From Viola odorata (lineage: Eukaryota; Streptophyta; Magnoliopsida; Malpighiales; Violaceae), in NCBI GenBank assembly GCA_963691705.1, contig OY829546.1, positions 32,458,040 through 32,522,039 on the forward strand: a stretch of 64,000 bases of DNA, in the 5' to 3' direction. Position numbers and translations under genes: made by a program. Shown here in pieces: positions 36,721-46,617 of this stretch. The first letter of the stretch is position 1. The number at the start of each line of letters is the position of its first letter. The notes under the pieces were generated by a model. That model saw only the letters and a program-made list of their open reading frames with translations, was not told the DNA's origin and did no database searches.

Positions 36721-37409
36721 GTGATGATCAAATGCCCCTTTAATTCTATTTAAATGGCCTCGAGCCATTTTCGCGAACAAATGTTCTGAATTTTCGAGCC
36801 GAAAGTGCCAACGCGTAGAGAAAAATAAGACGAGTTTAACAGTCTACAGCGAATGAGGAGAATTTTTCGTTTAACGTGTTTATTTTCTCGTTCGGAAACA
36901 TGAAATGTTTGGACAAAAAATAAATGACGTTATGATGAAAACTATGCGAAACGAAGTTGGTCGGCGTGAATGAAAAAAGAGTAGGTTATTAGTTGATGGA
37001 AAACATAATGCGCTCAAGCTATTGTCCGAGCGAAATTACTCGGGTCCAATATAAGCTCGAACAAAAATAATAATAAAAAATAAAAATGCTAAAAAATGTG
37101 ATAAAATACTAAAAATCCTAAATTTTATGCGATGACCTAAAACGAAAAAATAACTAGCATATGCCTAACGGATAATTAAAAATGTGATTTTTAAGGCTGA
37201 ATATATTAATGATAATAATAATAAAAATACGTGAAGAAAAATTAAAAATGCGATTTCTAACACTGACGATGACAATGACGATGATAACATGCCATAAGAA
37301 TTTAAAAATACTAACGACAGTAAATTAATTAAAAATGACAGTAAGTTGAGTGAAATAACGGAAATGCTAAATTTAATTAAAAAATGGCGTCAAAATTCGG
37401 GTATCAACA

Positions 37410-37424
37410 GTTGCCCCCTCTTTA
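37410..37424 (-). promoter_or_regulatory. Polypurine tract
   Basis: On the minus strand AAAGAGGGGGCAAC directly precedes the TGTTGATACC start of the 3' LTR. Purine runs at this place prime plus-strand DNA synthesis in LTR elements. Confidence 0.75.
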
Positions 37425-37541
37425 CTGTCTTATCGAAGTATTTGATAAGCAGTAAAGACGGTTGCCCCCACATATCCGAATTTTGGCGACATAGCAAGTC
37501 TTACCTCAATCTCACCGTGATGATCTTACCTCAATCTCACC

Positions 37542-37845
37542 GTGATGATGTCACTCTGAGAGGAGGTAAGTTTGTTGATGTCACTCTGGGAGGAGGTAAG
37601 TTCATTGATGTCACTCTAGAAGGAGGTAAGTTCGTTGATGTCACTCTAGGAGGAGGTAAATTTGTTGATGTCACTCTGGGAGGAGGTAAGTTTGTTGATG
37701 TCACTCTAAGAGGAGGTATTGTTGTAGATGTCACTCTGGGAGGAGGTATGCTTTTGAGGGAAATGTCTCTGATAGTGAGGAAGTTGATGATCTCTAATAG
37801 TGAGGACGTTTGATGATCTTCTCTGATGGTGAGGACGCTGATGAT
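37542..37845. repeat. 30-bp tandem repeats, then 'ctctgatagtgagg' units
   Basis: 'gatgtcactctgggaggagg' recurs every 30 bp (37551, 37581, 37611 and on) for about seven copies. 37765-37845 has three 'tctgatRgtgagg' units like the 78-bp module at 10120-10330. The 30-bp period keeps a reading frame open on both strands, giving a 10-residue repeat that I regard as noncoding. Confidence 0.85.
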
Positions 37846-37851
37846 ATTTGT

Positions 37852-37906
37852 GAGATCCGAGCGGGGATACCGCAAAATTCGGAGGTTGATGTAGAAAGCG
37901 TAGAAA
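37852..37906. repeat. Single diverged copy of the 56-bp satellite half-unit
   Basis: The sequence starts 'gagatccgagcggggatacc' and continues 'gcaaaattcggaggttgatg' and 'tagaaagcgtag'. The first 25 bases match the satellite half-unit of 1-10035 with one difference; the rest keeps the 'cgtcgatgcagagaacgt' region with several changes. It stands alone between the 'gatagtgagg' units and other repeats. Confidence 0.75.
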
Positions 37907-38565
37907 TAGGGTCGCTCAAGGAGGAGTATTTATTATGTAGAAATGTAGAATTATGTAAAGACATAGTCGCTCAAGGAGGAGTATTTAGTTTAGGTAAAAA
38001 AGTAGTCGCTCAAGGAGGAGTATTTGGATATGCAGAATAGAATTTGGTTATGCAGAAAAGTAGTCTCTCAAGGAGGAGATAATAATTATGCAGAAATGTA
38101 GAATTATGCAAAGTTAGGGCAACACCCACACTTCATATGTTTTGACGGAAAATAAATGAGAATTGGAACGTACCTTTGGTTCAAAGCAACGTACCTTTGC
38201 TTGAGCATTCTAATGACTCAACGTGAATACGCGAATAGTTGTCTTGGACGGCCATTCCGCTTTTCACAACTTGATTTGGACTTTGTTTGACGAAATCTGT
38301 GGTGAGGGCATTACAACGACGTTCCATCGAAGACCTATGGTTGATTCCAACGAAGCATATCTGTGTCTTGGTAGTGGGGGTGAGCTGAAAATTCTAGTCC
38401 GGACGAGGCTATCGCTTTACGAGATGTGGGTACGAAAAATGAGACGGCATGTCCGTGCGAGGCTATCGCTCTCCGGGCATTGGTGCTGAAGAATATAAAA
38501 GCGTGTCCGTGCGAGGCTATCGCTCTCTGGAGGTTGACGTGAAAAATGTGAATGTGTGTCCGTGC
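37906..38565. repeat. 'gtcgctcaaggaggagtatt' repeats and left part of a 52-bp array
   Basis: 37908-38080 has four units with 'tcaaggaggag' at irregular 37-60 bp spacing. 38110-38390 is unassigned. From 38404 the 'gaggctatcgctctccg' units start (38404, 38459, 38513, 38566, spacing 53-55 bp) and are cut by the nested element at 38571. Confidence 0.8.
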
Positions 38566-39291
38566 GAGGCTGATAAGAGCTCAACTTCTGTTTTGGATAG
38601 AAGGAGGCCGAATTGCTGTTCTTGAGCCGGATCTAGTCCTCTTGTGAGAGGTTGGTCTTGACAATGGATATAGGTGCCTCGGATGGAGATGGAAAGGGGA
38701 CACCTTGGTGAGTTTAATGAGTTATATGCAGCGGCTTGATGGATGTTTGGTAGTGATGGAATAGATTGGACAATAAGGAACTCAACTACTTAGAAAACCC
38801 TCTTGTTCATAAGAACAAGCAACCTTTCTGCAAACTAGTTAAGGATCTCTCTTTAATAGAATTTACCCCTTAAGAACAAAGCTTAAGGAGTTTAATTACA
38901 AGAAGAGATGGATAAACAATGGTATTCAGCTCTAGCAGCCCTGGTTACCAAGAACCCTAAATTACACTAGTTTACTCTACTGATTTGGCCAAAGAGAATA
39001 TCATCAAAATCAAATGCAAGTGCTGAAATGAAATGTTTGCACTTTAAATACTAAAACCTAACAATGGGTAAATACCCTTACACCCTTAGACAAAGAGGCT
39101 TGGCCTTGGCAGCAATGAAGATGGGCTTGGAGGATGGGCTTCGGCCAAACAGAAGGGAGTCTTGGCCTAGACAGTAGGTTCGGCCTAGACGGGAGTCTTG
39201 GCCTAGACCGAAGGTTTGCCCTAGACAGCAGTCTTGGCCTAGACGGAAGGCAAGACAAGAGAAACAAGCTGGAGCCTTTAAACTCATATCA

Positions 39292-39420
39292 TCCCATCCC
39301 CCTTTGAAGAGATTCGTCCTCGAATCTAAGCTTTGGAGGGTAGGGGTTCCGAAAGTGGAGTGAGAGCCTTTAAGCTCATATCATCCCCTCCGCCTTGGAG
39401 GAGATTCGACCTCGAATCTA
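39292..39420 (-). repeat. Duplicated LTR-start/purine-tract block
   Basis: The block 'gagcctttaa', 'ctcatatcatccc', 'gagattcg.cctcgaatct' occurs at 39272-39330 and again at 39362-39420, 94 bp apart. The inner copy repeats the LTR tip and the purine tract. Reading frames of 150 codons on both strands at 39326-39785 show no known domain and are not called as genes. Confidence 0.6.
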
Positions 39421-39793
39421 GAGGCTCAATCCCTTGCTCGGCCGAAAGGGTCAAGGCATGCTCACAGCTTGTGGATACACGCGAAAACCTCAAACTACAC
39501 CTTTTGGGGAATATAGGGCAAGGTGGAGGCCTTCCGCCGGGAAGACAAGTAGGCGCGGATAGGAAACAGCCAAGAACAATCAAGGATTGGCCACAACAGG
39601 GCAAGGAGGTGAATCGGGCCAAGTGCGAACTCCTAGAAGTGGGAGGGACCGTGAGGCCACTTGAAGGCACCTCAAATGGAAAGAAGTGTGTGCTGCCCAT
39701 GTGCCCAAAACCAAGGAGAAACGGGTCCATAAATCTATGCCTAGGCACCCTCGGAATGATGGAGAAGGCCCTACCCAAGGACTGAAATGTGCA

Positions 39794-40386
39794 CTACAAC
39801 GCAAGGCAATGAGCGGCTGTCTTATGGCAATCTGAAGTAGACTCATCCGAAACCAGTAACTTCTCCTCAAATGGAGTCAACTCAACCTCAACAAGTGATG
39901 GTGATTCGGCCGAAACCCTACTAGAACCAATCGGCACTAAACTCTCCTCACGCGGGTTATTTGGTACACACTCCAAAGGCACTCTATTGTATGGACAAAC
40001 ATCACACAAATGCCCCTTTCCCGTGCAAGTGGTACAAAAGAGATCTCTTGCGCGAAAGGAAGGCAAGGAAGGGCCAATAAGAGGAGGAGAAGGAGATACC
40101 TCAACCCGGCTGGACCTTGAAATAATTGTCTCTACTTGGCGTTGAAATTCAGTCACTATATCCACAAGATGCGCTTGGTAGTGCTCGCGGTGATAAGGAG
40201 CTGTGAGGGCATGAGGTCCTCGATCAATGTCATATGTAGTGGGTCTGTGGCCACGGCTAGGAGTGGGAGGAACTGATCGGTGTGTAGGAGGAGCCTACAG
40301 TCAAGGTGGGGGGGTTGCTCAACATGATACCAAGATGCGTGGCTAGTAGGAGCAACCCTCAAATGCGGCGGCACGTAGGAAGACAT
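39794..40386 (-). pseudogene. gag: Short gag with CCHC zinc knuckle
   Basis: The start at 40386 gives MSSYVPPHLRVAPTSHASWY. A frameshift near 40170 separates it from the second part (40165-39794), with DIVTEFQRQVETII and the zinc knuckle CTTCTGKGHLCDVC, spacing C-X2-C-X4-H-X4-C as in retroviral-type nucleocapsids. The family's capsid-like core is not obvious, so this is a small gag. No protease or pol follows on either strand. Confidence 0.75.
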
Positions 40387-42518
40387 AGAAAAATTCCTAC
40401 AAAAGGAACAAAAACAAACACAATTGATAGCTAAACGGGTTAGTCTTTCCCTCACGTGTTTCACTCTCGTGTTTGTCACTCTAATATACTCACACTTTTC
40501 TCTCACACTCTTATCTCAATCACAATCCAACACCTTAAACTAGTAAGACTCAAAGAATCAACTAGGGCTCATGGAAAGCAAGACAACCAAGGTAAGAAAG
40601 AAAGGCAAGGAAAACCGCAATGCTGCCCAAGGAAAAAGGATTTACTTTGGGCAGAAATTGGACTTAGAATAGAGTAATAACATGTGGAAACAAAGAAGAA
40701 AACACCAAAGCACAAGCTACTCAAGAAGAAAAGAAGGAATGAACACAAAAAGGTGTAAAAGAGAATGCAAAAAGTAAGGCCGAAGTTGTGTTCTTCATAC
40801 CAATGACTCTTCTAAAAATGTTGTAAGTCACTTCAAATGCACACACACAAGTAGTCTCTTGCTTTTGACTCAATTGCTTATCTTTTTTTTTTTTTGATTA
40901 TGGATTTGATTACTCTTTTAATCCCTCTCTTTTCTGTTTTTAAATTGAGTGAAGAGAACTCACTTGTATGACATGTATCCTTGGAATAAGAAGTGAAAGA
41001 CAAGTAGTTTGGTCATTTAAAAACTTATCACTAAATGCCAAAATATTTGCTAACATGCACACAAGTTTTTCACTAAAATGCACCTAATGTTTTGCTAAGA
41101 TGCACCAAAGTGTGTGGCAAGCAAGTCAGCTTGTATGACAATGAATTAGGAAAAGTGTATGACAAGCAAGCTAAGTGTAAGGATGCATATTAGGGCCGGC
41201 CTTGTGAGGTAGAAGTGTGGTGAGCAAGCTGAAATGCTTGGCTCACAATGAATGAAAAATACTTGGCTTACAAAGGAGTGATGTGGCCGGCTAGGAGAAG
41301 AGACCTAAAATGTGGGACTCTAGCTAGAAAACAAGCAAGTCCACATGGCTCTCATGGCCACCATAGGAAGCTCTAATAAACCAGCAGCAATTACACTTAA
41401 GAAGAAGCAAATTCGTCCATTTTGATGCACACAAACACACACAAAATTCAGCAAATGTGTTCTTCTAAAAATCAGCACACTAAAAGACAACAATTTCCTC
41501 AAGAACATCAGAATTTTCGAACTTGATTTAAATCATTCCTATGGTTGAAAACAATGTTTTAACCATAGATATGAAAGGAAAAGAAGTTTGAACCGTGGGA
41601 ACACAAGGAAAATGAGTTTTGACGATTTAGTGGAATGGGTGTGAAAATGGAGAAAAACAGAAATTTTGCCACACAAAAAGGAAGAAGTTCTATGGTAGAG
41701 AAGATGATTCTAACCGTAGAAATGATGAGGAGAACAAGAAAAATCAACCTAGAGGGCAGCTGGAGCTCCGCTACCACTTGATAAGAGCTCAACTTCTGTT
41801 TTGGATAGAAGGAGGTCGAATTGCTGTTCTTGAGCCGGATCTAGTCCTCTTGTGAGAGGTTAGTCTTGACAATGGATATAGGAGCCTCGGATGGAGATGG
41901 AGAGGGGACACCTTGGTGAGTTTAATGGCTGAAGTTGGTGTTTAAGGAGTTATATGCAGCGGCTTGATGGTTGTTTGGTAGTGATGGAACGGATTGGACA
42001 ATAAGGAACTCAACTACTTAGAAAACCCTCTTGTTCATAAGAACAAGTAACCTTTCTGCAAACTAGTTAAGGATCTCTCTTTAATAGAATTTACCCCTTA
42101 AGAACAAAGCTTAAGGAGCTTAATTACAAGAAGAGATGGATAAAAAATGGTATTCAGCTCTAGCAGCCCTGGTTACCAAGAACCCTAAATTACACTAGTT
42201 TACTCTACTGATTTGGCCAAAGAGAATATCATCAAAATCAAAGGCAAGTGCTGAAATGAAATGTTTGCACTTTAAATACTAAAAACTAACAATGGGTAAA
42301 TACCCTTACACCCTTAGACAAAGGGGCTTGGCCTTGGTAGCAATGAAGATGGGCTTGGAGGATGGGCTTCGGCCAAACAGAAGGGAGTCTTGGCCTAGAC
42401 AGTAGTTTCGGCCTAGACGGGAGTCTTGGCCTAGATCGAAGGTTTGCCCTAGACAGCAGTCTTGCCTAGACGGAAGGCAAGATAAGAGAAACGAGCTGGA
42501 GCCTTTAAGCTCATATCA

Positions 42519-43290
42519 GAGGCTATCCCTCTCTAGATGTTGACGTGAAAAATATGAATGTGTGTCCGCGCGAGGCTATCGCTCTCCGAACGTTGATGCG
42601 GAAAATGTTGATGTAGGTTCGTGCGAGGCTATCGCTCTCCGAACATTGACGTGGAAAATATAAATGCATGTTCGTGCGAGGCTATCGCTCTCCCAATGTT
42701 GTTGTGGAAAATGTGAATGTAGGCTCGTGTGAGGCTATCGCTTTCTGAACGTTGTTGTTGAAAATGTTAATGTATGTTCGTGCGAGGCTATCGCTCTCCG
42801 AACGTTGTTGGAAATATGGAAGGTATGTTCGTGCGAGGCTATCGCTCTCTGAACGTTGACGTGGAAAATGTGAATGTAGGCTCGTGCGAGGCTATCGCTT
42901 TCTGAACGTTATTGTGGAAAATGTAACTGTATGTTCATGCGAGGCTATCGCTCTCCAAACGTTGTTGGAAATATGGAAGGCATGTTCATGCGAGGTTATC
43001 ACTCTCCGAATGTTGACGTGGAAAATGTGAATGTAGGCTCTTGTGAGGCTATCATTTTCTGAACGTTGTTGTGGAAAATGTTAATGTATGTTCGTGCGAG
43101 GCTATCGCTCTCCGAATGTTGTTGTGGAAAATATAACTATACGACTGTGCGAGGCTATCGCTCTCCGGATGCTGGTGCTGAAAGTAAATACACGACCGTG
43201 CGAGGCTATCGCTCTCCGGACGCTGGTGTTGAAAGTAACTACACGATCGTGCGAGGCTATCGCTCTTCGGACGCTGGTGCGTATGGATTG
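42519..43290. repeat. Right part of the 52-bp tandem array, about 14 copies
   Basis: 'gaggctatcgctctccgaac' recurs at 42573, 42625, 42678, 42731, 42784, 42835 and on, spacing 51-53 bp. The array continues 38404-38570 across the nested element. Each unit also holds 'acgttgatgcggaaaatgtt'-like sequence, which resembles 'acgtcgatgcagaaaacgta' of the satellite half-unit. Confidence 0.88.
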
Positions 43291-45845
43291 AACATAAGGG
43301 AGCGTGATCCGCCACACGAATTTGATTTGGGAGTGGTAACGTACTCCATTCGATGTTGATTGGATTTTTGAAGAAAATCCGCGATGAGGGTATTACAACG
43401 ACTTCTTCATCGAAGACTCATTTTGTGGCATGGTTCCCTCAATGTGTATTTGTATCCTGCAAATAGGAGAGAAGAAAACACAAAGCAGCGACAGATAGAA
43501 AAACAGAGAGAGCAAACGACCTATGTGAGAAATATTAAATATTCCTACATTTAACCCATGGCTTGCCCCCAAGTTTTTTTGTTTTGGAATGAAAATGATT
43601 TCTTTGTTTAAGAAAATAAATTCAAGCATTTTTTTTTGGATAAAATGTTCATCCAATTTTCGTTATATAAACATGATTGATTCAAGTCTAGATAACGTTT
43701 GCGTCTTGTTCAAGAAATAACGACCTCAAGAACAAGACTTTCCCATGACATGCAGCTGTAAGCAATCCTCACCAGATATTAGTGTTTGCACTCACGCTCA
43801 GAAACAGGGCTATGTGTTTACACTCCTAAAAATGCAATAAACATAGTACAAAAATTAAATTTGCAATGTCAATCCGAGTGAATAAACTTCTAATGAAGAT
43901 GCACATGCATGGGCCTGCTAATAATCGAAAGGACTTTGCGATGGAGAGAGAGAAAAAAGAGGAATTTGTAGAAAAAAGTGTTGTGTGTTTTTTGGCGAAA
44001 AGGTTTTAATGAGTTTGTGCTCGACGACTGATTGCGATGAGGACAAATTGCGGTGAACGATGCTTGACGATTTGATCGTGGTGAAGCAAAGTGCACAAAT
44101 TGTTGAATCTCTGCTTGAGATGTTCCTTCGGGATTGTTGGGAGGGCACTGTGCCCAAGTTCTTCACTATTCACGGGGAATAATCTCTTTTCCTTTTGAGA
44201 TCATTTTGCCATTGATATTTGATCATTTTTTTGTTTTGTACTTGCTTTTGTTGTTGTTTTGGTGTTCCTTGAACACTCTCTTTTTGATTTCGAGACCATT
44301 TTGACGAACCGTACCAACTTTTGAATTTTCGCCGGGAATGATATCTCTTTTTTGTTTCGAGATCATCACTCGTTGTTGACGAAGCGCACCTAGGTTTTGA
44401 ACCTTCGTTGGAAATGATCTCTCCCCCTATTTTTTTAGATCATTGTTATCATTTGACCATTTTTGTACTTGCTTCTGCTGTTTGTTTTTGTTGATTGTGT
44501 TCCTTGAACATTTTTTTTTTGAACACTTTTTGAATTTTATTTTTTATTTTTTCGATTGATGATTTTTTGATTGAATTTTTTTTTAGCAAGCAAAGCAAGT
44601 ACAATTTTTATTTGGTCTGTCATCCTTTCTGTCTTTGGCAGAAGCCTCCAAGTCTTGATTTATTTGGCCTTCTTCGGACATTGATTTGTCAGCGATCCTC
44701 TAAGGGCTTCCTCGTCATTGCCTTGCTTGATGTGTAACTTCAATTCCAGTTTAGCGGTCCTAGTCGAGCACTACTCACTTGGTTAGGAGAAAATACGAGG
44801 CTGGAGTGTTTGATAGAATCGTACATAGTGTAGGAAGTATGCATTTAAGGGCAAAAAGGTTAAAAATGAAAATGTGGAAGAAAAGCAAAGCAAAGTCCAA
44901 TGTCATCTTACTCCTATCCCATTTCTGACGGTTCATGTACCCTGGATATTATGCAAATCTAACTAGCACCTAGTTTAGCATTTACACTTATGAAAGAAAC
45001 AAGGCATGAAGGCCCAAGATACTCACAGGGATATGTTTGTGATTGCTTACGTCTAAACATGCCGTGGATATAAGAGTTAACAGACAAGATCATGCACGTT
45101 TATATAATTTCTAAAGAATGCTCAAGTTATCCGTGCAGTGATAAAATGATGAATATGCTTGATTCAAAAATGTTCAAAACGTGAGATTTTTGTTTTCCCC
45201 TCTTCTTCTTTTTTTTAGCCCAAGTTGCACATGTATAAAGAGAAAATTTTGCGAAAACTAAGGATTTTAGCCAACATGACGCACGCACTCCTGCAACAAT
45301 GTAAATAGTTAAAATTGTGAAAATGTAAATTGCGAATACATAAATTACGGAAACGTAAATTGCAGAAGCGGAAATTGCAAAAATGTAAAAGGACAACTTC
45401 CCTAAAAAATGAGCTCTGACATTTTTCGACACCTTCTTTTGGTCGTCACTTCACTTGCTTGCCCCCAAGTTTACAAGTCTCACTGCACCTGAAATGTAAA
45501 ACTACGGAAATGTAAATTGCGAGACCATAATTTAGAGAAACGTAATTTGCGGAAGGGGAAAATTGTAAAAATGTAAAGGACAACTTCCCTGAAAAATGAG
45601 CTTTGACATTTTTCGACACCTTCTTTTGGTCGTCACTTCATTTGCTTGCCCCCAAGTTTGCAAGTCTCGTTGCACTTGAAATGAAGAGACAGTAAAATAG
45701 TAAATTCATAGGGAAAAGGTATGCCAAGATGTTGAATTTAAAATTAACGAAAAATAGAATTGTTGAAAAGAACACGTGGGTTGCCTCCCACGAAGCGCCA
45801 TTGTTTAAAGTCGTAGGCTCGACTATTGGCGAAGCTTCCTTGCGA
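43291..45845 (-). other. Noncoding 3' region of the Ogre-derived element
   Basis: Matches 10916-13626 in order. Shared marks: 'gagtggtaacgtactccatt' (43333), 'tgtatcctgcaaatagg' (43452), 'accctggatattatgcaaat' (44939; also 12369) and 'ttgcctcccacgaagcgcc' (45781). No gene. 45180-45660 contains two copies of a block with 'caacttccctRaaaaatgag' about 200 bp apart. Confidence 0.75.
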
Positions 45846-45849
45846 TCAA

Positions 45850-46165
45850 AATTGGAGAAAGCGGGGGGTGAATCGCCGCATTAAATTTTTGACGAAAAGT
45901 GGGGGTGTAAACCGCCGCACAAAATTTTGACGAAAAGTGGGGTTTGAACCGCCACAAAAATTTTGACAAAAAATGGGGGTTTGAACCGCCACACAAGATT
46001 GAAACGTGGGGTTTTTAACCACGACACAATTTTTTTTGAAAGGTGGGGTATCTTGAACCGCCACACGATTTTTGAAAGGTGGGGTTTAAACCGCCACACG
46101 ATTTTTTGAAAGGTAGGGTTTGAACCGCCACACGATTTTTTGAAATATGGGGTGTGAACCGTCAC
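45850..46165. repeat. 33-36-bp tandem repeat ('gtggggtttgaaccgccac')
   Basis: About nine units of 'gaaaggtggggtttgaaccg' followed by 'ccacacgattttt'. Same family as 10323-10575. Here it occupies the place where gag sits in the element at 1-19080. Confidence 0.85.
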
Positions 46166-46596
46166 ACAATTTTTCTTTATCGAAGGTAAAAGAAAAATTA
46201 CGGAAAATGGAAATCATGGTAACAAGATAAATAGATGCATGTGTTGGGGCTCTGATTCTGACTTTTCTAACTAGCTTGAACGATTCCCAGATGATACCAT
46301 GAAAAGGTCCCTAAAGTGTCGTCCAGTGTCCCGATTCCTTGCGGAATCATATAACCTTTCGACTATCTTTAGGAGTTCATCCGAGTTGGGATTGGTGAAC
46401 ACTACCAAGGACATGTGTCCTAGGGTGTCACTACTACCCTTCTAATTTGGTGATTGTCCCCAGGGTGTAGGGCACTATGAAATGCATATGACAATTGATA
46501 TCGAAGTGAATAAATAAACAAATCAGCAATTTATCAAAGCGGGTAAATAAGCAAATAAACACCTAAAAAAATATAAAACTGGCTTCAACCCTACAG
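46166..46596 (-). other. 5' leader of the Ogre-derived element
   Basis: Noncoding. Matches 16040-16490 ('gatgataccatgaaaaggtc', 'aaggacatgtgtcctaggg', 'gtagggcactatgaaatgc'). Confidence 0.7.
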
Positions 46597-46614
46597 TCTC
46601 TAGTGAAGTCGCCA
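46597..46614 (-). promoter_or_regulatory. Primer-binding site
   Basis: Minus strand TGGCGACTTCACTAGAGA, three bases from the LTR end, as in the element at 1-19080. Complementary to a tRNA ending ...AGTGAAGTCGCCA; Arg tRNA is the known primer of Ogre elements. Confidence 0.8.
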
Positions 46615-46617
46615 AAC

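Larger units (their letters stand above)
34136..37409 (-). repeat. 3' LTR of the Ogre-derived element (3274 bp)
   Basis: TG...CA ends; W-box palindrome at 36681-36720; TATA box (CCTATAAAAAAG, minus strand) near 36470, 211 bp downstream of it. U5 at 34200-34400 has 'gaagtcgccaccctaat' and 'gttaggcacccgagtcac', shared with the other Ogre LTRs. It carries 30-60 bp tandem units at 35030-35450. Small reading frames at 35890-36123 and 36408-36731 are mirrored in the other LTR and are not genes. Confidence 0.92.
38571..42518 (-). mobile_element. Gag-only small LTR retrotransposon (3948 bp), target duplication GAGGC
   Basis: LTRs at 38571-39291 (721 bp) and 41779-42518 (740 bp) are nearly identical, with ends TGATATGAGC... 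and ...GCTCTTATCA on the minus strand. GAGGC flanks it (38566-38570 and 42519-42523). On the minus strand the 5' LTR is followed by TGGTAGCGGAGCTCCAGC, which resembles a Met-tRNA-type primer site, and the other LTR is preceded by a purine tract, AAAGGGGGATGGGA. The interior codes only for a short gag. This fits the described TR-GAG class (terminal repeats plus gag). Confidence 0.9.

Noticed and set aside
36408..36731. 107-codon minus-strand frame, also at 48855-49178
   Set aside because: Conserved between copies only because both are LTRs of one element; it starts in the W-box palindrome and has no known domain. The 35890/48337 pair is rejected for the same reason.
37346..37875. 155- and 112-codon frames on opposite strands
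   Set aside because: Produced by a 30-bp repeat, whose length is a multiple of three and so keeps both strands open.
39326..39785. 150-codon frames on both strands
   Set aside because: Mutually overlapping, no domain, and lie at the LTR-proximal end of a gag-only element.
43052..43359. Overlapping frames on both strands
   Set aside because: Translation of the 52-bp tandem repeat.
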